From Phallus indusiatus (Eukaryota > Basidiomycota > Agaricomycetes > Phallales > Phallaceae): 64,000 bases of DNA. A program made the position numbers and the translations under genes. Location of the stretch: NCBI GenBank assembly GCA_027605045.1, contig JAQFWX010000001.1, forward strand, positions 496,001-560,000, written 5' to 3'. The notes beneath the pieces are model-generated. The model was given only the letters and a program-made list of their open reading frames with translations. It had not been told where the DNA came from and searched no databases. Shown here one piece after another: positions 13,038 to 25,394 of this stretch (positions are counted from its first letter, which is position 1; each line of letters starts with the position of its first letter).

Positions 13038-16000
13038 ATTAGAGTAAAAGTGAGTTGTGCTAGGGAAGCAACAGCTTGCGGAATTTATAGACTTCACAAA
13101 CCATGTATCATGCGGAACGAATTTCAGTCCCTGGGCTGTGAAGACATACCATTATCAATCGTCAGAGTGAAAGCTTGGCTTCTCCATGTTGGTGATTACA
13201 TACCTCGTGCTTGAGTTGATCGCTAAAGCCATACAATTGCTAATATCACAAGGAGACCATGCTTTATATTACCTTACCATGGGTATCATCGTAATGGTTC
13301 CCAATACTCCTCCGAGTGATGAGAATAACACAACCTCTCTCGATGTCTTGACTTATATGCATTGCTTCATAAGCAAGGGTGTCATTGCTCGAAGTTAATC
13401 CCCTCACTGAGCTTGACGGGACTGAAGAGCGCAAGCATTCCGCTTGTCAGGGGATTTTGAAGACTCAATTGCATAGGTAGGAAGAGACGCCCGCCCGCAA
13501 GCTCCTCGGGAGAGTCGGCTCAAGTTTTTCCTTCTTGCAATGGCATCCCTTATTATCAACAATTTGCCACATCGTTGTTAAAAAACACCGCGTCTCTACG
13601 GAACCTGTCGTATACTTGGATCCCACTACGATTATGATAGGACCTCCGGCGGACAGAACAACTTGAAACTCGACCTCGGAGATTGGATAAAGCAGAGAGG
13701 ATGAATGAGAATGAATTGAATTGAAATGAACTCCGGTTGATGCCACAGTTGTGAGATTCCGAGAAAACCCCGATCGAATTTGACGCCTCTTGCGTGGACG
13801 ATAACCATCATCGCGTTGAAATTTTGGCGTTGATGGTGTAAATCGCTCCGATGTGACTCAGTGAGTGTGACTTACATCACGACTGGCGCTAAATACATTC
13901 GTACGGAACGTATTGTTGTCTCTCAAACCGGTACGTGTGCTCCTGCCTTGCCTCGCTCCCCGTGAAGGTGTCCGTGGTAGGTTGGGGGGAAGAGCTGTGC
14001 TCAGAACGCGGAACAAGACCGCCAGGTGGGCGGGCTCTTGCTCGACGAATTCGGACGCCGTCACTCGGATTCTCGGAGTGACACGAGATTGTGCTGTTGA
14101 GTGCTCTAGCGAGCGTTAGGGTGGGATGGAGGGCGCGAAAGAATGAGGGAAAGGATGATGGTGCCGGTGACGACGCTAGGATGTCCCTAGCTTGAGTGCG
14201 ATGACGAGGAGAGCAACACGCGATGGGCTCTGACGCCCGCGAGCTCCGATTCAGCAAGAGTCCGGACATGTACATTGGTATCGTTCCGGCGTTTTCTCGT
14301 ACAATACGGACACTGGCGAGCCCAATATATACCTCCAAGAGGCCTGGCAGCTCGTCAGCACCACTCGTGCATTGTCGATGATCAGATACTGGTATCACAA
14401 TATTATGTCGCAACCGGTAGGACACCTTACAAGCTCACTCTGAGCGAGGTACTTAAAATTGTCTGTTAGATCATAATTTAGCATCAGTCCGAGTTCTAAC
14501 GTACTCTTGGTTTGACGGGCGACCCAAGCAATTTCTTGTCGACTCAAAGCGTTATAAACGGATGATACCACTGAACGTTTGGTCAATTTTAACCAAGAAA
14601 CGTGTCTGTGAGTGTGTTCAAAATTACAATAACTGCGTTATCATGAGATGTAGAGACAATTGTACGTATAGTCCTTGAAGAATGGCTACTGATCAAAAGT
14701 ACTTCATAACAATTGGCAGCGTTCATTTAACAACAGAGAGTTTCGAGATACAGTGCACATGGTGTCGTGGACGTCGATGTCCGTCAATACTGTTGGTGAT
14801 TCAGAAAGCCTTATCTATCTTTCGAAAAGACATGACCAACCGACGTTGACCCTTCTCTTGGACCATGTTGCCAACGATGTAAAAATCAGAGGGCCATTTA
14901 GATCCGGTATCATGACACCAGCTGACTGTGGATATCATTCTTGATCTCAAGCAACTAACTGGCGGCTTATCCCTGAGCCCCTGACCGAACAAAAATCACA
15001 AATTGCTTAACGTCGATAAGCCTAGTACAAGAATATATGAGAATATATCGTGTGAGATTTATTGTAACTCGTCATTGATTTTCCTATCTCAACTCACATT
15101 TACATAACAGGGTCGTAGTGCGCGTTTTGATCCCTGAAGCGCATTCGACTTCTCACACGAAAAATTGCTGTTTCGCTCAGTTGGAGCGGTTCGTATCGTT
15201 TTGGCCGATGCACTGTTATTCTATTCACACGGGGCCTGGGTTGGAGGACTGGAACAAAATGCTGTACTGTTCAAACATAGATTCGTTGTTCGAATTTGAG
15301 CAGATAAGGCTAATTCGTCATCTTATATATTATGGGGTAAGTCTCAAGTATTGTAACCGGTTGTATCAATGTTCGTCTTATGTACTGTACATCTATTAGA
15401 TTTCAATTGATTTTGGATTGGATTTGGTTGGACCCTCAATTCAGCCCGAAATGAGAATCAGGCCGAACCATTTTTTTCGTGTCTTGACCCTGAGCAGCTC
15501 CAATGTGATTTCCCACCAAGGCATATGTCTACGAAAGGGTTTAATTGTCATGTGCAGTCATCTTCTTCAACAACGATGAAAACATCTTACGGAGACACGC
15601 TGGCAGAAGGCAAACGTCGAATGCTGCTGGTTTGAGCTGATGCTAATTTCTAACTGTGGACGGGTTGCTCTGTAAGTGTCTCGTGGGATTGCCCATTTCA
15701 TCACTTATCCAAACGCAGCTAAAAAGTCTCGTCACTCCGCTCCCTTATAATTCTCCCGGACCATATGCCTTGTATTGGTTTAGATAGAAGATAAGGGTAC
15801 ATCCACTCAGAATTTGTTTCAGTTTCTTGACCCTGAATGAGTAATTTGCATTACATGTGACTGCTTTAACCATAATTTTGAAATTACAACAATTATTTTG
15901 GTGAACAGGTCTAAAGTGCATAAAGGAGAAGACCTCGAGCAAATTCCTATGGCTCCTATGAATTGCAATAGTCAGTTTGGTACAGTGAGAGGGGCCAACT

Positions 16001-16453
16001 ATTCACAAATGTTTCAGAGCTCCTGTCCGTTGTTTTGATTCTTGGTTTTGAATATGAGTAAAAACCTTTGTTCATGATTTATGACAACAGTCCTATCATT
16101 ATGGGTCGTATTTTCTCGTTCAACCTTTTTTCGTAATCTCAAAGGGTTTTGCACTAATTTTTCCCTGAACGCGTTGATCGTGTTTTCGCAGATAAGCAAA
16201 GGATACTTATGGCCCGATTGCAGGGGAATTATGTCATTGGAAAGGGATGCGAACTATCTGGGAGATAAAGACATGTGGTTTGTTTATTCGCACCAAGAAA
16301 TTGTTGGAACTAAAGTGATCTCGTGCACGTAAAAAAACAGGTTCAAATCACCATGCTTTGGGCATTATTCAGCTCCACCGGAATCTCAGGTACAAGTATG
16401 TATCTGTTTGTTTGATTGTTTGCTTTCCTAGCGCTTCCCCATTCAAAAAAAAG
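13038..16453. other. Long gene-poor stretch with a GC-richer island
   Basis: No gene recognised over 3.4 kb. From about 13,850 to 14,370 the sequence is clearly richer in G+C than its surroundings. It holds overlapping open frames on both strands (for example 13889-14425, minus, 178 codons) without any motif I know. This could be a decayed mobile-element piece. The rest is AT-rich with only short frames. Confidence 0.4.
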
Positions 16454-16460
16454 TATAAAA
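16454..16460 (+). promoter_or_regulatory. TATA box of the secreted-peptide gene
   Basis: TATAAAA lies 76 bases before the ATG at 16536, followed by an AC-rich leader (TAACAACACAAGTTACAAC). Position and context fit a strong fungal core promoter. Confidence 0.55.
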
Positions 16461-16535
16461 CTCACGACCTCTATGCCTTGTAATAACAACACAAGTTACA
16501 ACAGCTTTGCTCAACTTGCTTGAAACACTACTATC

Positions 16536-16794
16536 ATGCTCTTCTCAACCTTTGCTAAGCTCGTCACTGTCTTATTCGCTTTGGCCGTGGTAAATGCGGC
16601 TCCTACTAACGAGTATGGATTCTATTCTCATATTTGCTGTATGCATCGCTGACTATGTTAACTGAAGAGCCGCCAACGTCCGCCGCAAGTAAGACCTTCT
16701 CGTTCAATGAAATAGCATGTCGTTTAAGTATATGTAACTCCATTTCAGCGGTGGGCCTTGTCCTTCAAATGCTGCTCTGTGTGGGAAGATCTAA
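16536..16794 (+). CDS. Small secreted two-cysteine peptide precursor (47 residues)
   Basis: Not a family I recognise. Three exons join in phase: 16536-16612, a 21-base microexon 16668-16688, and 16749-16794, with introns of 55 and 60 bases (GTATGG..AAG and GTAAGA..CAG). The first exon encodes a clear signal peptide (LVTVLFALAVVNA followed by AP). The microexon encodes EAANVRR, ending in a dibasic Kex2-type site. The last exon encodes NGGPCPSNAALCGKI and a stop. Expected path: secretion, cleavage after RR in the Golgi, and release of a 15-residue peptide that one C-x6-C disulfide could close into a ring. A role as pheromone, effector or antimicrobial is open. The reading depends on both splice events, which are clean but untested. 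Confidence 0.6.
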
Positions 16795-17081
16795 AGTGTC
16801 CCCGGTTTCTTTCCTCTCAGGTCACGGTGCGCTTTTCTTTGAACATGATTGTTACCTATCAACTCGAAGTCAACTAAATTATCGTTTGCATTCCAATAGT
16901 TCATCTGATGACCTTTACTTTGGAGGAACGAAGATTGTATCAATATCTAATTGATTGAAATTGAATAAACTTTGTCAACAGTGTCTGGTTATCAATGTAC
17001 ATATGCGTGATGATGGCGATCAGAGGTCCATTTGAAAGGCCAAGTTCGGGTGTTATTTTTGCGCAATGTGCCACAATAGTA

Positions 17082-17565
17082 CAGTCGGACCTCTAATAAG
17101 GCATACCCCTCCGTGGACACAAAAAACTATGCCTTATTGGAGGGTATGCCATAGGGGATGTCCGGCAATTTCCGAATCCTCGGCTATGCTCTAGACGCCG
17201 GCTTACATGATAGAAGTTAGCCTATCCTTTGCACAATCTGTCACGCGAGTCACGACTCGTGACATGACGAAGCCAATATTTTCCAGTTTACGAGCCCTTT
17301 TTTTTGCCGAATTGTATTCATTATGATGCTTTTACTCTTTTTTGGGACATTTGAGCGCTACCTTTCACCAAATTCATGACCTGCATCTCCTTAATAGGAT
17401 AATACTTATGCCTTTTTTTTCCTAAAAAGGTATGCCTTATGGGGTATTGGAGGATTATGCCTTATGCCTTTCAAATCCCCGCCCATCGACTCGGGAGTCA
17501 CAAAATTTTATGCCTTACGGGAGGTTATGCCTTTTCAGATGTATGTCTTATTAGAGGTCCGACTG
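17082..17565. mobile_element. MITE with 26-bp terminal inverted repeats and TA target duplication
   Basis: 484-base non-coding element. Left end CAGTCGGACCTCTAATAAGG (17082 on) and the inverse of the right end (17565 back) agree over about 26 bases with one clear mismatch before they diverge. Both ends are flanked by TA (17080-17081 and 17566-17567), the duplication made by Tc1/mariner/pogo-class transposases, and the CAGTCGG start also suits that class. Inside, variants of TATGCCTTATTGGAGGGTATGCC occur several times near both ends (about 17130-17152, 17420-17462, 17505-17530), as subterminal repeats that may bind transposase. There is no open reading frame, so it would need a transposase in trans. 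Confidence 0.83.
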
Positions 17566-17567
17566 TA

Positions 17568-18601
17568 CATCTAAATCGGTTGATATATGATCATCTCCAA
17601 GCCAACCTATGATAAAGCATGCGTGAGCTTGTCTGTGGACTTCTGCTACATACCATCGTGTCAGTGATTTGGAACATATCATGAGTAAAACAGTATTGGC
17701 GTACAGAGTCAGTCTGTGACCATGAACTTCATAGTCTCTTCTGAAAAAGACTGGACATCTAAAAGGCCAACCACCGTGAATTATCATAAGCTTTGCTTTT
17801 GACATGGACGAAGGCGAAAAAGTCCGGCGGAAAGTTTAGGCAAATAGTTTAATTCAACACTGTTCAAGGCCGGTTATTTGACCTTGAATCTAAGAATCCG
17901 AGGTTATGAGATTTGTAATCTCATTGACCATGGACGATTCAAAAATGGAAGGCCATTCCTACCCATAGAAATTGAAAAAATCAAACATCCGTTGGATCCG
18001 GAGCTAGGAGAATATGATGGCTTCATCAAGCTCCTTGAAAACCTTAGCATATTGAGGTATGTGCTTCACCTCAGATGTACACATCTGAGTGCACAAGTTA
18101 ACTGGTAAAGTTTTAAAAATAAACTTACGGTAAATTTCGGTTTAGGATCCCTGTTGAGCAATTAAGAACTAACTCACCCAGATTTTCCGATCTATAAAGC
18201 CCGGAAATATTTGCTTGCTCGCGGAGGTCAAAGCATCTCTGTATCTGTCAACTTTACCTTCATTATTGACCCTTGATTAATGAACTTCCCTGCCATATTT
18301 TGATATCATAAGCTATCGTGCGTTTGATAGATAATCTTGTGGCATCGATTTGAGACTGTAATGCCAACCGGCATGAATTGACGATTTACGCGTTTGTAGA
18401 TATTTAATTTTATATCTGAATCGTTTGGAGGTTCGCATTGACACACCGTTAATATAGGGCGCTAAACATCATCCGGAATTTACCGGATGCCTTATCTTTG
18501 GCACGCCAACTTTTCAACGGCTCTCATGAGCCATGACGACCTCTGGCGCAATCGGTATCGCTCATTATCGTTCATCTTGAGAATAAACTCTCATAGTTTC
18601 C
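17568..18601. other. Intergenic, no gene seen
   Basis: About 1 kb between the MITE and the permease gene. A plus-strand open frame at 17878-18108 shows no motif. This is probably the upstream region of the permease. Confidence 0.4.
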
Positions 18602-20897
18602 ATGTCAGATTCCAACGAAACAGACCGCTTGCTCGAGACGCAAGAAGTAACTTGGGCAGATAACGTCAACCATCCTCAAATTGGGACTGCGTCGGACGGA
18701 GTGTCGTTGACGAGGAATGATGGTAAGGTTTACCAGAAAAATTTCTCTACAAGTTTTAAAATAACAGTACTATCAGCATCGCAAGGCGAAGCATTTGATG
18801 TTGTCCCGCAGGCAAAGCGACAGCTAGGTTCATATCGACACTGGCTTAGCTTTTCGTACTAAACTCTGTTCTGCAGGTTTATACAGTGCCGTGTTTCTTA
18901 TAATCAACCGTATAATTGGAACTGGGTACACACATCTTCAGTTCGACATCACTTTTTCTCTGTTAACTGGTTATGGCTGATAGGATCTACGCCACCCCAA
19001 GCAACATCTTGCGATCTTCCGGAAGCGTCGGCGTTGCTTTCATTATGTGGATTGTTGGCGCCTTGGTGGCTTTTTGTGGCACGGCCGTATACGTGGAATT
19101 GGGAACTGTGAGCGCAGCTTATCTTGAGCTGAGACAGCCTTACCTAACTCGATGTAACTCTTAGGGTCTACCACGGAGCGGAGGAGAAAAGAATTATCTA
19201 GAGTTTACGTTTCGGCGTCCTCGCTACCTTGTGACGTGTATCATCCCCGTTTATTTATTCATTATGGTATGATGTTTGGCCAGCTAGGGGGAAGTTCATA
19301 ATACTGATTTATTTTAGGGGAGCGGGGCAGCAAATAGCGTTGTCTTCAGCGAATGTACTTTCCCACTTCCATTCATTGTTGGCTTTGATCAGCTAATCTC
19401 ATTAACCGCAGACGTTTTACATGCCCTATCCGTTGAACCAAGTCGATTCAATACCCGACTCGTGGCATTTTTATGTCTCTCATTTTGCTGTTTCCTACAC
19501 GGAACGTGGATGAAAGCGGGACTAAGGCTACAAAATACCCTAGGCTTATTCAAAGTGATTGTCCTCGTGCTAATCATTATATCCGGCATTTTTTGTCTGC
19601 TTCACGTCCCCGGTTTCACTGTTGACAAGGCCTACGAGACTCCTCACAATTTCGAATGGGATAACTTTTGGGAAGGATCAGGGACTGATGCTAATGCGTT
19701 TGTTTCGGGCCTTTATAACGTTATTTGGTATGAGATTTCTTCTTTGAAAACGAATCCTCGGTGAAAGTAGTGATTAGGTCATTCATTGGGTATTCTAATG
19801 CCAACTACGCCCTTTCAGAAGTTAAAGATCCTGTACGAACACTGAAACGAGCTGCGTTTCCGGCGATTTTTTGCCTCGCGACAATGTTCATCCTAATCAA
19901 CGTTGCCTATTTTGCTGCAGTATCAAAAGCCGATATCTTGGGAAGCCAGCGGATTGTCGCGTACGTAGTTTTTTTTTTTCTCTGACCAAGCTTGGCGCCA
20001 AGCTGAAACATTTCACACTTTTCAAAGCGCTCTTTTCTTTCGGAATCTTTTTGGGCCTACAACTGAAAGGGTAAACACCACTTTTTGAAAAATTTTATTC
20101 ACGTCTGAATGAATATCTAGGCACTGAGCGCCTTTATTGCTCTTTCAACTTTAGGAAACCTCCTGGCCAATTCATTCGCGCAAGGAAGAGGTAAGGCAAT
20201 GCTGTCATTATGCGAAGTATACTCAAACGTCAATCTAGTCGTACAAGAACTAGGCCGAGAAGGCGTTCTGCCCTATGCATCATTCTTTGCAAGCAATAAA
20301 CCGTTCAACACGCCTTTAGCTGGTCTACTTACAATGTACAGCGTCGCATGTTTATTACTCTTTACAGTTCCGACCGGAGACGCGTATACATTTATTATCA
20401 CACGTATGTCATCTTCGCTTATGAAACTCCCTATTTAAAAGCCACGCCACTGAATTGCCTGCAAGTGTCCGCATATTGTCTTTCGTTAATCAATACTTTC
20501 GTATCATTCGGGCTATTATTGTTGCATACTCCCGCGTACAAAGTTTGGAAGTGGGATCCACCTTTTACCGCTCCTAAAATTGTCATCTGCGCCTTTTTTC
20601 TTTCGAATCTCTTTCTAGTCGTTGTTCCGTTTATTCCACCTTCTCCTGGGTCGCGAGTTTATGAGCGATTGCCTTACTGGGTATGTATATATTCTTTCCG
20701 TACGTTCTAGACTGCTTGACTCACGGGCTTTATAGTCGCATACCGTGGCGGCATATCTAGTATCGCTGTTAGGCATTGGATATTGGTATATTTGGAGCAT
20801 TTGGCGACCTCGGAAGTATGGGTATCAGTTGGAACGTAAATGGGTTGTCCAGGATGATGGGGTTTATAGATATGCTTTCCATCAAGTTCCCTTATGA
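18602..20897 (+). CDS. APC/LAT-family amino acid permease, methionine permease (MUP1)-like
   Basis: Plasma-membrane amino acid transporter of the APC superfamily. The arrangement resembles fungal high-affinity methionine permeases. After a hydrophilic N-terminus (MSDSNETDRLLETQE), exons encode GLYSAVFLIINRIIGTG (the helix-1 unwound substrate-binding segment with GTG), then IYATPSNILRSSGSVGVAFIMWIVGAL. Further segments follow in order: GLPRSGGEKNYLEF, TWMKAGLRLQNTLGLFKVIVL, GLYNVIW, GYSNANYALSEVKDPVRTLKRA, NLLANSFAQGR, VVQELGREGVLPY and AYCLSLINTFVSFGLL. This is the order of LAT-type transporters with about twelve membrane helices. About ten short introns interrupt the gene. The last exon ends FHQVPL and stops at 20897. 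No damage was seen. Confidence 0.85.
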
Positions 20898-21855
20898 ATT
20901 AGATTGATCTATTGAGAACTTTGGTTAGTTTATATATTACACACTACATGATAACCATGCTTTCAAAACCTGCTGCGCAAGGAAATTTTAGTGCAGCCAC
21001 TCCTTCAGAGGTCCGTATCGTTTTGTAGGTGCATTCTTCATCGGGCGCGTCGATTCCCTCATCGGAACCATAACGATCAGCAGCCTAACGTGACTTCTTT
21101 CGCTTTGTCATGAGACTTGATGTCCATTCAAATATACGTCTAGTCGCCGTACCATGAGTACTTCAATTACGTCTCATTGATGTGCATAACTTAGGAACAA
21201 GAACGACAGCGCATTGGAAAGACACCGGTGCAATGTCCCGTCAATACAGGTAACAGCACAGTTGATTCATTTTCATTGGATGACATAAAATAAATTTGAG
21301 TTACCAGTCATCGGATTTTATAAAGGCCTTATCCAAGCTTTCTGGAACTGCGGTCGTATGAGAAGGGCTTGGAGAAGTACGATGGCGGTGGCCATTTCCA
21401 ATTGATTTATTAAACGAACTTGAGTGCCAACACATGTAGATTTAATTGATATACAGCACACTTCATTGAAAACTGTTAGTGACGCGTATTGTTTGGTTTT
21501 CTATGTTGATGAATCGACTGTTAGACGTCGACAAATCTTGTGTCGTGTATAATTTACATGAACTTAAAAGCCTTGAGATATTTTCACCGGTTCACAATTC
21601 AATTTGAAAGAAAAAGGTTCAAGTGAGTTGATGTGCTTTAGTGTCCTCAAATAGTGTTCGTCATCTCGTAATGGTATCGTACGGCGACGCTACTTAGTAT
21701 GCTTCCGTAGTATTGGTGTTTACACGTTTCAAATATTCCTGCTTAGACTAGGCACACACCGGCTGGCAAAGCCGGAAAAAACAATCACCATTGAAATTGA
21801 TACTGTCAACACATTTCATAAAACCAGAGGTGCTCAATCTACGTGGCCTCTGATT
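20898..21855. other. Intergenic, no gene seen
   Basis: About 1 kb without coding signals or repeats; it probably holds the terminator of the permease and the promoter of the next gene. Confidence 0.4.
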
Positions 21856-21863
21856 TATATAAA
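21856..21863 (+). promoter_or_regulatory. TATA box of the decarboxylase-like gene
   Basis: TATATAAA 56 bases before the ATG at 21919. Confidence 0.5.
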
Positions 21864-21918
21864 CGACAAGGCATCCGGCTCGCTCTATGTACTGCAAAAT
21901 CCAAGCTGTCCAACACAA

Positions 21919-22878
21919 ATGACTGACTCCTATTCTTCAGAAACCCCCGCCTATTTGCCCCCTCCTTGGAATTTAACAGCCGAGATGTACACCTTTCTAG
22001 TCTCAAATTCTGCTGGCTCCACCAGTCTTCCACCAAGCGCATATAGTCGTCTCGAGGCACAAAGTGACTTCGCAGATGAGACGAAATCGGGAAAATTCAA
22101 GGGGGGTGCTTTGGGATTAGGGCTAGTCTGTATTATCAGATATCACACCTCACCAGTTGGTACGGTTTTTTTTAACCATTTGAGAGAAAAGATGTTGATC
22201 GTAAGTATGTATCTAGGACCTTACGATGAATTGGCATATTCACCTGGGCAGTTTGAGACACCAGGAGGTAATAACCATTTGCGATGGACGAATATTTATG
22301 TATCGAGTGAAGCGTCCATCTACAACGGTGAGCTTTTGAATGTCATCAGGAAGGAAATAAATTCATAGGCAACTTTCCTCCTATTAAACTTAGGTCGTCG
22401 TATCTGGAACATCCCCAAACACCTCGCAACATTCTCATTCACTAAACTCCCCGAACAAGGAAACGCTGACTCTGAAAGACCCGGGTCCAAACGAGTCCAC
22501 ATACAAGTATCACAGCCCTACATCGACGGCTCCGAAGCCAACGTGCCTTTCTTCAATGCCATATGCACATTGAACCCACACACCTTTATCCCCGAATCTT
22601 TCCCGTTTAACACGGAAGACATCCCATTTAATGCGATTTTTCAAACGTACCCTCCATTACCGGGATTGCCAAACTCTGCTATCGAAGTTTCGACGAATGA
22701 ATGGCGAACGTTCAAATCGAGTATGAAAGGGAGAGCGAGCTTGATGAATATTCAGCCAGCTGACGACTCAGACGGTGAAATTGCAGATGGAGTTCATTTT
22801 CCAAAGATCAAATTCTTTGTGGGAGTTTACGCACAGGGTGTTGATATGATAGTTTCGGAGCCGATGGATGAAGCTTAG
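21919..22878 (+). CDS. Acetoacetate-decarboxylase-fold protein
   Basis: Protein of a mushroom family related to the acetoacetate decarboxylase-like fold; substrate unknown. Exon 1 (21919 to about 22160) encodes PPPWNLTAEMYTFLVSNSAG and KFKGGALGLGLVCIIRYHTSPVG. Exon 2 continues PYDELAYSPGQFE and TNIYVSSEASIYNG. Exon 3 continues RRIWNIPKHLATFSF and runs to FFVGVYAQGVDMIVSEPMDEA with a stop at 22878. The first intron splits a glycine codon and both introns join in phase. The N/GGxxR-type lysine of true acetoacetate decarboxylases is not obvious, so a decarboxylase activity should not be assumed. A decayed copy of its 3' end lies at 52930-53170. Confidence 0.68.
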
Positions 22879-23372
22879 TTGGGTTAAATCAGTTATTATG
22901 GAAGCGTTGACAGGTGAATCTGAATCAAATTGTTTCTATTCGGTTATGCTATAGGCATATTAGCCTTGGAGCGAATAGTTAATAAAAGCGACAACTTGCC
23001 AGTTTCGTCGGTGAGTCTTGTACATAGTTTATCTGTGTCGAACCGTGAATCCTCAGAAACCGACGCAGACAGCTTGAGTCGGTTTGACCGAATACAGGCG
23101 TTTCGAAAACTACACTCAAAACTATACAATTTGGAAGAACTTCCTCACCACCCTTCAAAGCCTGAAACTCCCAGTCTCTCGGGATTCACGCAGATTCACA
23201 TGTACAAGGATCAAAAGACAACATGATTATTCATATCAAACGAGCCAATGTTCCATCGATGGAATTGTTGGCTCTGAACAAACTTTGGATTTCAATGAGT
23301 CAACTAATCACCAGAATCTGAGCGTACAACAAAATAAATTCGCATTGGTTTTGCCTCGCTTTCTTTCCTCCC
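22879..23372. other. Intergenic between convergent genes
   Basis: About 490 bases between the decarboxylase-like gene and the SDR copy B, which point towards each other. Plus-strand open frames here (22930-23226, 23084-23398) show no motif. Confidence 0.4.
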
Positions 23373-24616
23373 TCAATCGAAATATAAACCACCGTTGATT
23401 GAAACAGATTGACCTGTCATGAAACTTGCCTTGTCCGAGACAAGGTAGGATACTAATCCAGCCACCTCTTCGACGGTTCCATATCGCTTCATAGGCGTCG
23501 TTTTCACAAACTAATCGTGAGAGTGACGGGTTTTCATAAATGTTCGATCAATAGCTTGGGATAGAACAAGTATACTTACTCTGTCCCTGTATCCTTCCTG
23601 ATCTCCCTCTCCTTCTATAGAACCCGCTTTCCCTGAAGTTTTTATGTAGGTATCAAACCCTTTGATTTGAGAAATAGAACATAGACAAACCAATATCCGT
23701 TTGTATAAGTCCAGCTGCATAGGTATTAACAGTAATATTGGATGTGGCTAATTCTGCGGCTAAAGACCTCGTGGTTTAGTTGATAGGCGCGTATACGGAG
23801 ACATAGATTTACCAAGGACTTGTGTCAACCCGCTCATTCCAAACTTTGAAGGACAATAGGGACCCCACAGAGGGAAGCCTGAGATTGATTAATTTAGTAA
23901 ATGAGAATACAGGATGTTCCTCCAGCGAGTATGCTGACCTTTTTTACACGCGACGGAAGACCCTCCTAAAGCGCGGCAATCAGGTCATAAAAATAACATA
24001 ACCAAATTCGGAAGAAAGTACCAATTATTCTTCCTCCTTTCCCTTGCTTTAACATTTGACGGGCCGCGGCACGATAGCAAAGGAAAACGCCATCTAGATT
24101 GACTTGAAGCACTTTCTTCCAGTCTGAGAACAACGCTAATTAAGATCGGTAAGAAAACTACGAGTAGGCCTGAGCTTTTGACTTTGAATTTACTGTCAGC
24201 AATTGGGGATAACACGGGTGGGGGAATCCCGGCATTAGCTACCATCTATTTTTTTTTTCGGTATTACACTACTAAGCACGGGGAACTAGGGATCAACATA
24301 CGATGTAGAGTTCTCCGAGCTCTGACACAGTCTTATCGACTAATTCTTGTACAACGTCTTCATTGCTGACATCTCCAGACACAATGATTGCTCTGCGTCC
24401 TTTCTGTTCAATAATCTGAACCAATTCCTTAAGCAGGTCGATACTGTGGGGAAGACTATTCAAAGCGACATCGAAACCATCCTCAGCAAGTTGAATTGCG
24501 ATTGCACGACCGATACCACGAGAGGCTCCAGTGACAATTGCTGCTTTGGGTTTGTTACTATTGACGGTTTGCGTTGCTGGGGTCGAAATAGCTGAAGAGT
24601 CGATAACGGTAGACAT
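23373..24616 (-). CDS. Classical short-chain dehydrogenase/reductase, copy B
   Basis: Close paralogue of the SDR at 11779-13037 with the same exon plan; substrate unknown. The first exon (24616 down) carries [30 protein letters not shown] and GELYI. Next come MVANAGIPPP (NAG motif), [24 protein letters not shown], the catalytic tyrosine/lysine in GPYCPSKFGMSGLTQVL, NAYAAGLIQTD-type residues, [33 protein letters not shown] and SINGGLYFD, stopping at 23373. Compared with copy A the active site reads YCPSK instead of YSASK. The substrate loop (about 23655-23580) is different and glycine/glutamate-rich (AGSIEGEGDQEGYRDR), suggesting a changed substrate. The upstream ATG at 24694 is in frame, so the start is uncertain. 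Confidence 0.82.
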
Positions 24617-25378
24617 AGGTACTGGATGGGAAAGAGTAGATGAGATCTTTGATAAGGCGAACTCGGGAACAATGGTCGTTTGGTATGATGTCAATTTTCA
24701 GCTGATCTACATATTAATAATTAGCAATGCAGAAGAACCTTCTAGTTGACACTTGGTTCTCACCTACTTCACTCGACCAATCACATTCGTTATTCTGCTA
24801 GACCAGGCGTCCCGGGTCCCGTCAAAACTTTAGCGGCTTTTGATAGGCATTTCTCATACAATTGTACGGAGAGGAGTATTCCTGAACACGTATCGCTTAT
24901 CACATTCTGAATCAGAAGAGTGTGTCCAGTCGACACTTGTGCGTAATATGGAATAGTACCACAAACTCGGTTGATTGTCTATCTTAATGTTGTTGAATTT
25001 GGGAAAGAGCTTGGGAGGAACAATTCTAGTTCAGTGTCAAGCGTATGTTTCACTAATATTGAAGGTTTATACCTACAGAGGCGGCTAATCCGCGGGTGCC
25101 ATTGACAATGGTGTGCATCCACTGCGCAGACGGACGAGAAAAGATGATCAGGCGGTTCGGTCTTCGGGTCACGTAAGCATGACAAGCCCTAAGCGAGATC
25201 TTGAACTTAAGTTACTTAACCGTCCTTGAACCGTCCTCAGGCTCGCGGCCGACGTCCTGAGAAGCTCTGGTGACGATTGCTGCTCGGAGACAGATCAAAT
25301 TTCAATTGGCGCGCAGGTTTATGAGGAAAAGTCTCGCCAGTAAGTGTTGCATATGCGTTTGTTTGAAAGCTTGAATAA
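24617..25378. other. Intergenic, no gene seen
   Basis: Promoter side of SDR copy B and flank of the SINE insertion. No coding signal was recognised. Confidence 0.4.
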
Positions 25379-25394
25379 GTGACCCAAGCCTTTT
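25379..25394 (+). repeat. SINE target-site duplication, left copy
   Basis: GTGACCCAAGCCTTTT, identical to 25696-25711. Confidence 0.85.

Noticed and set aside
13889..14425. 178-codon open frame on the minus strand
   Set aside because: No recognisable motif, composition follows the GC-rich island, and frames on the other strand are open too; likely chance.
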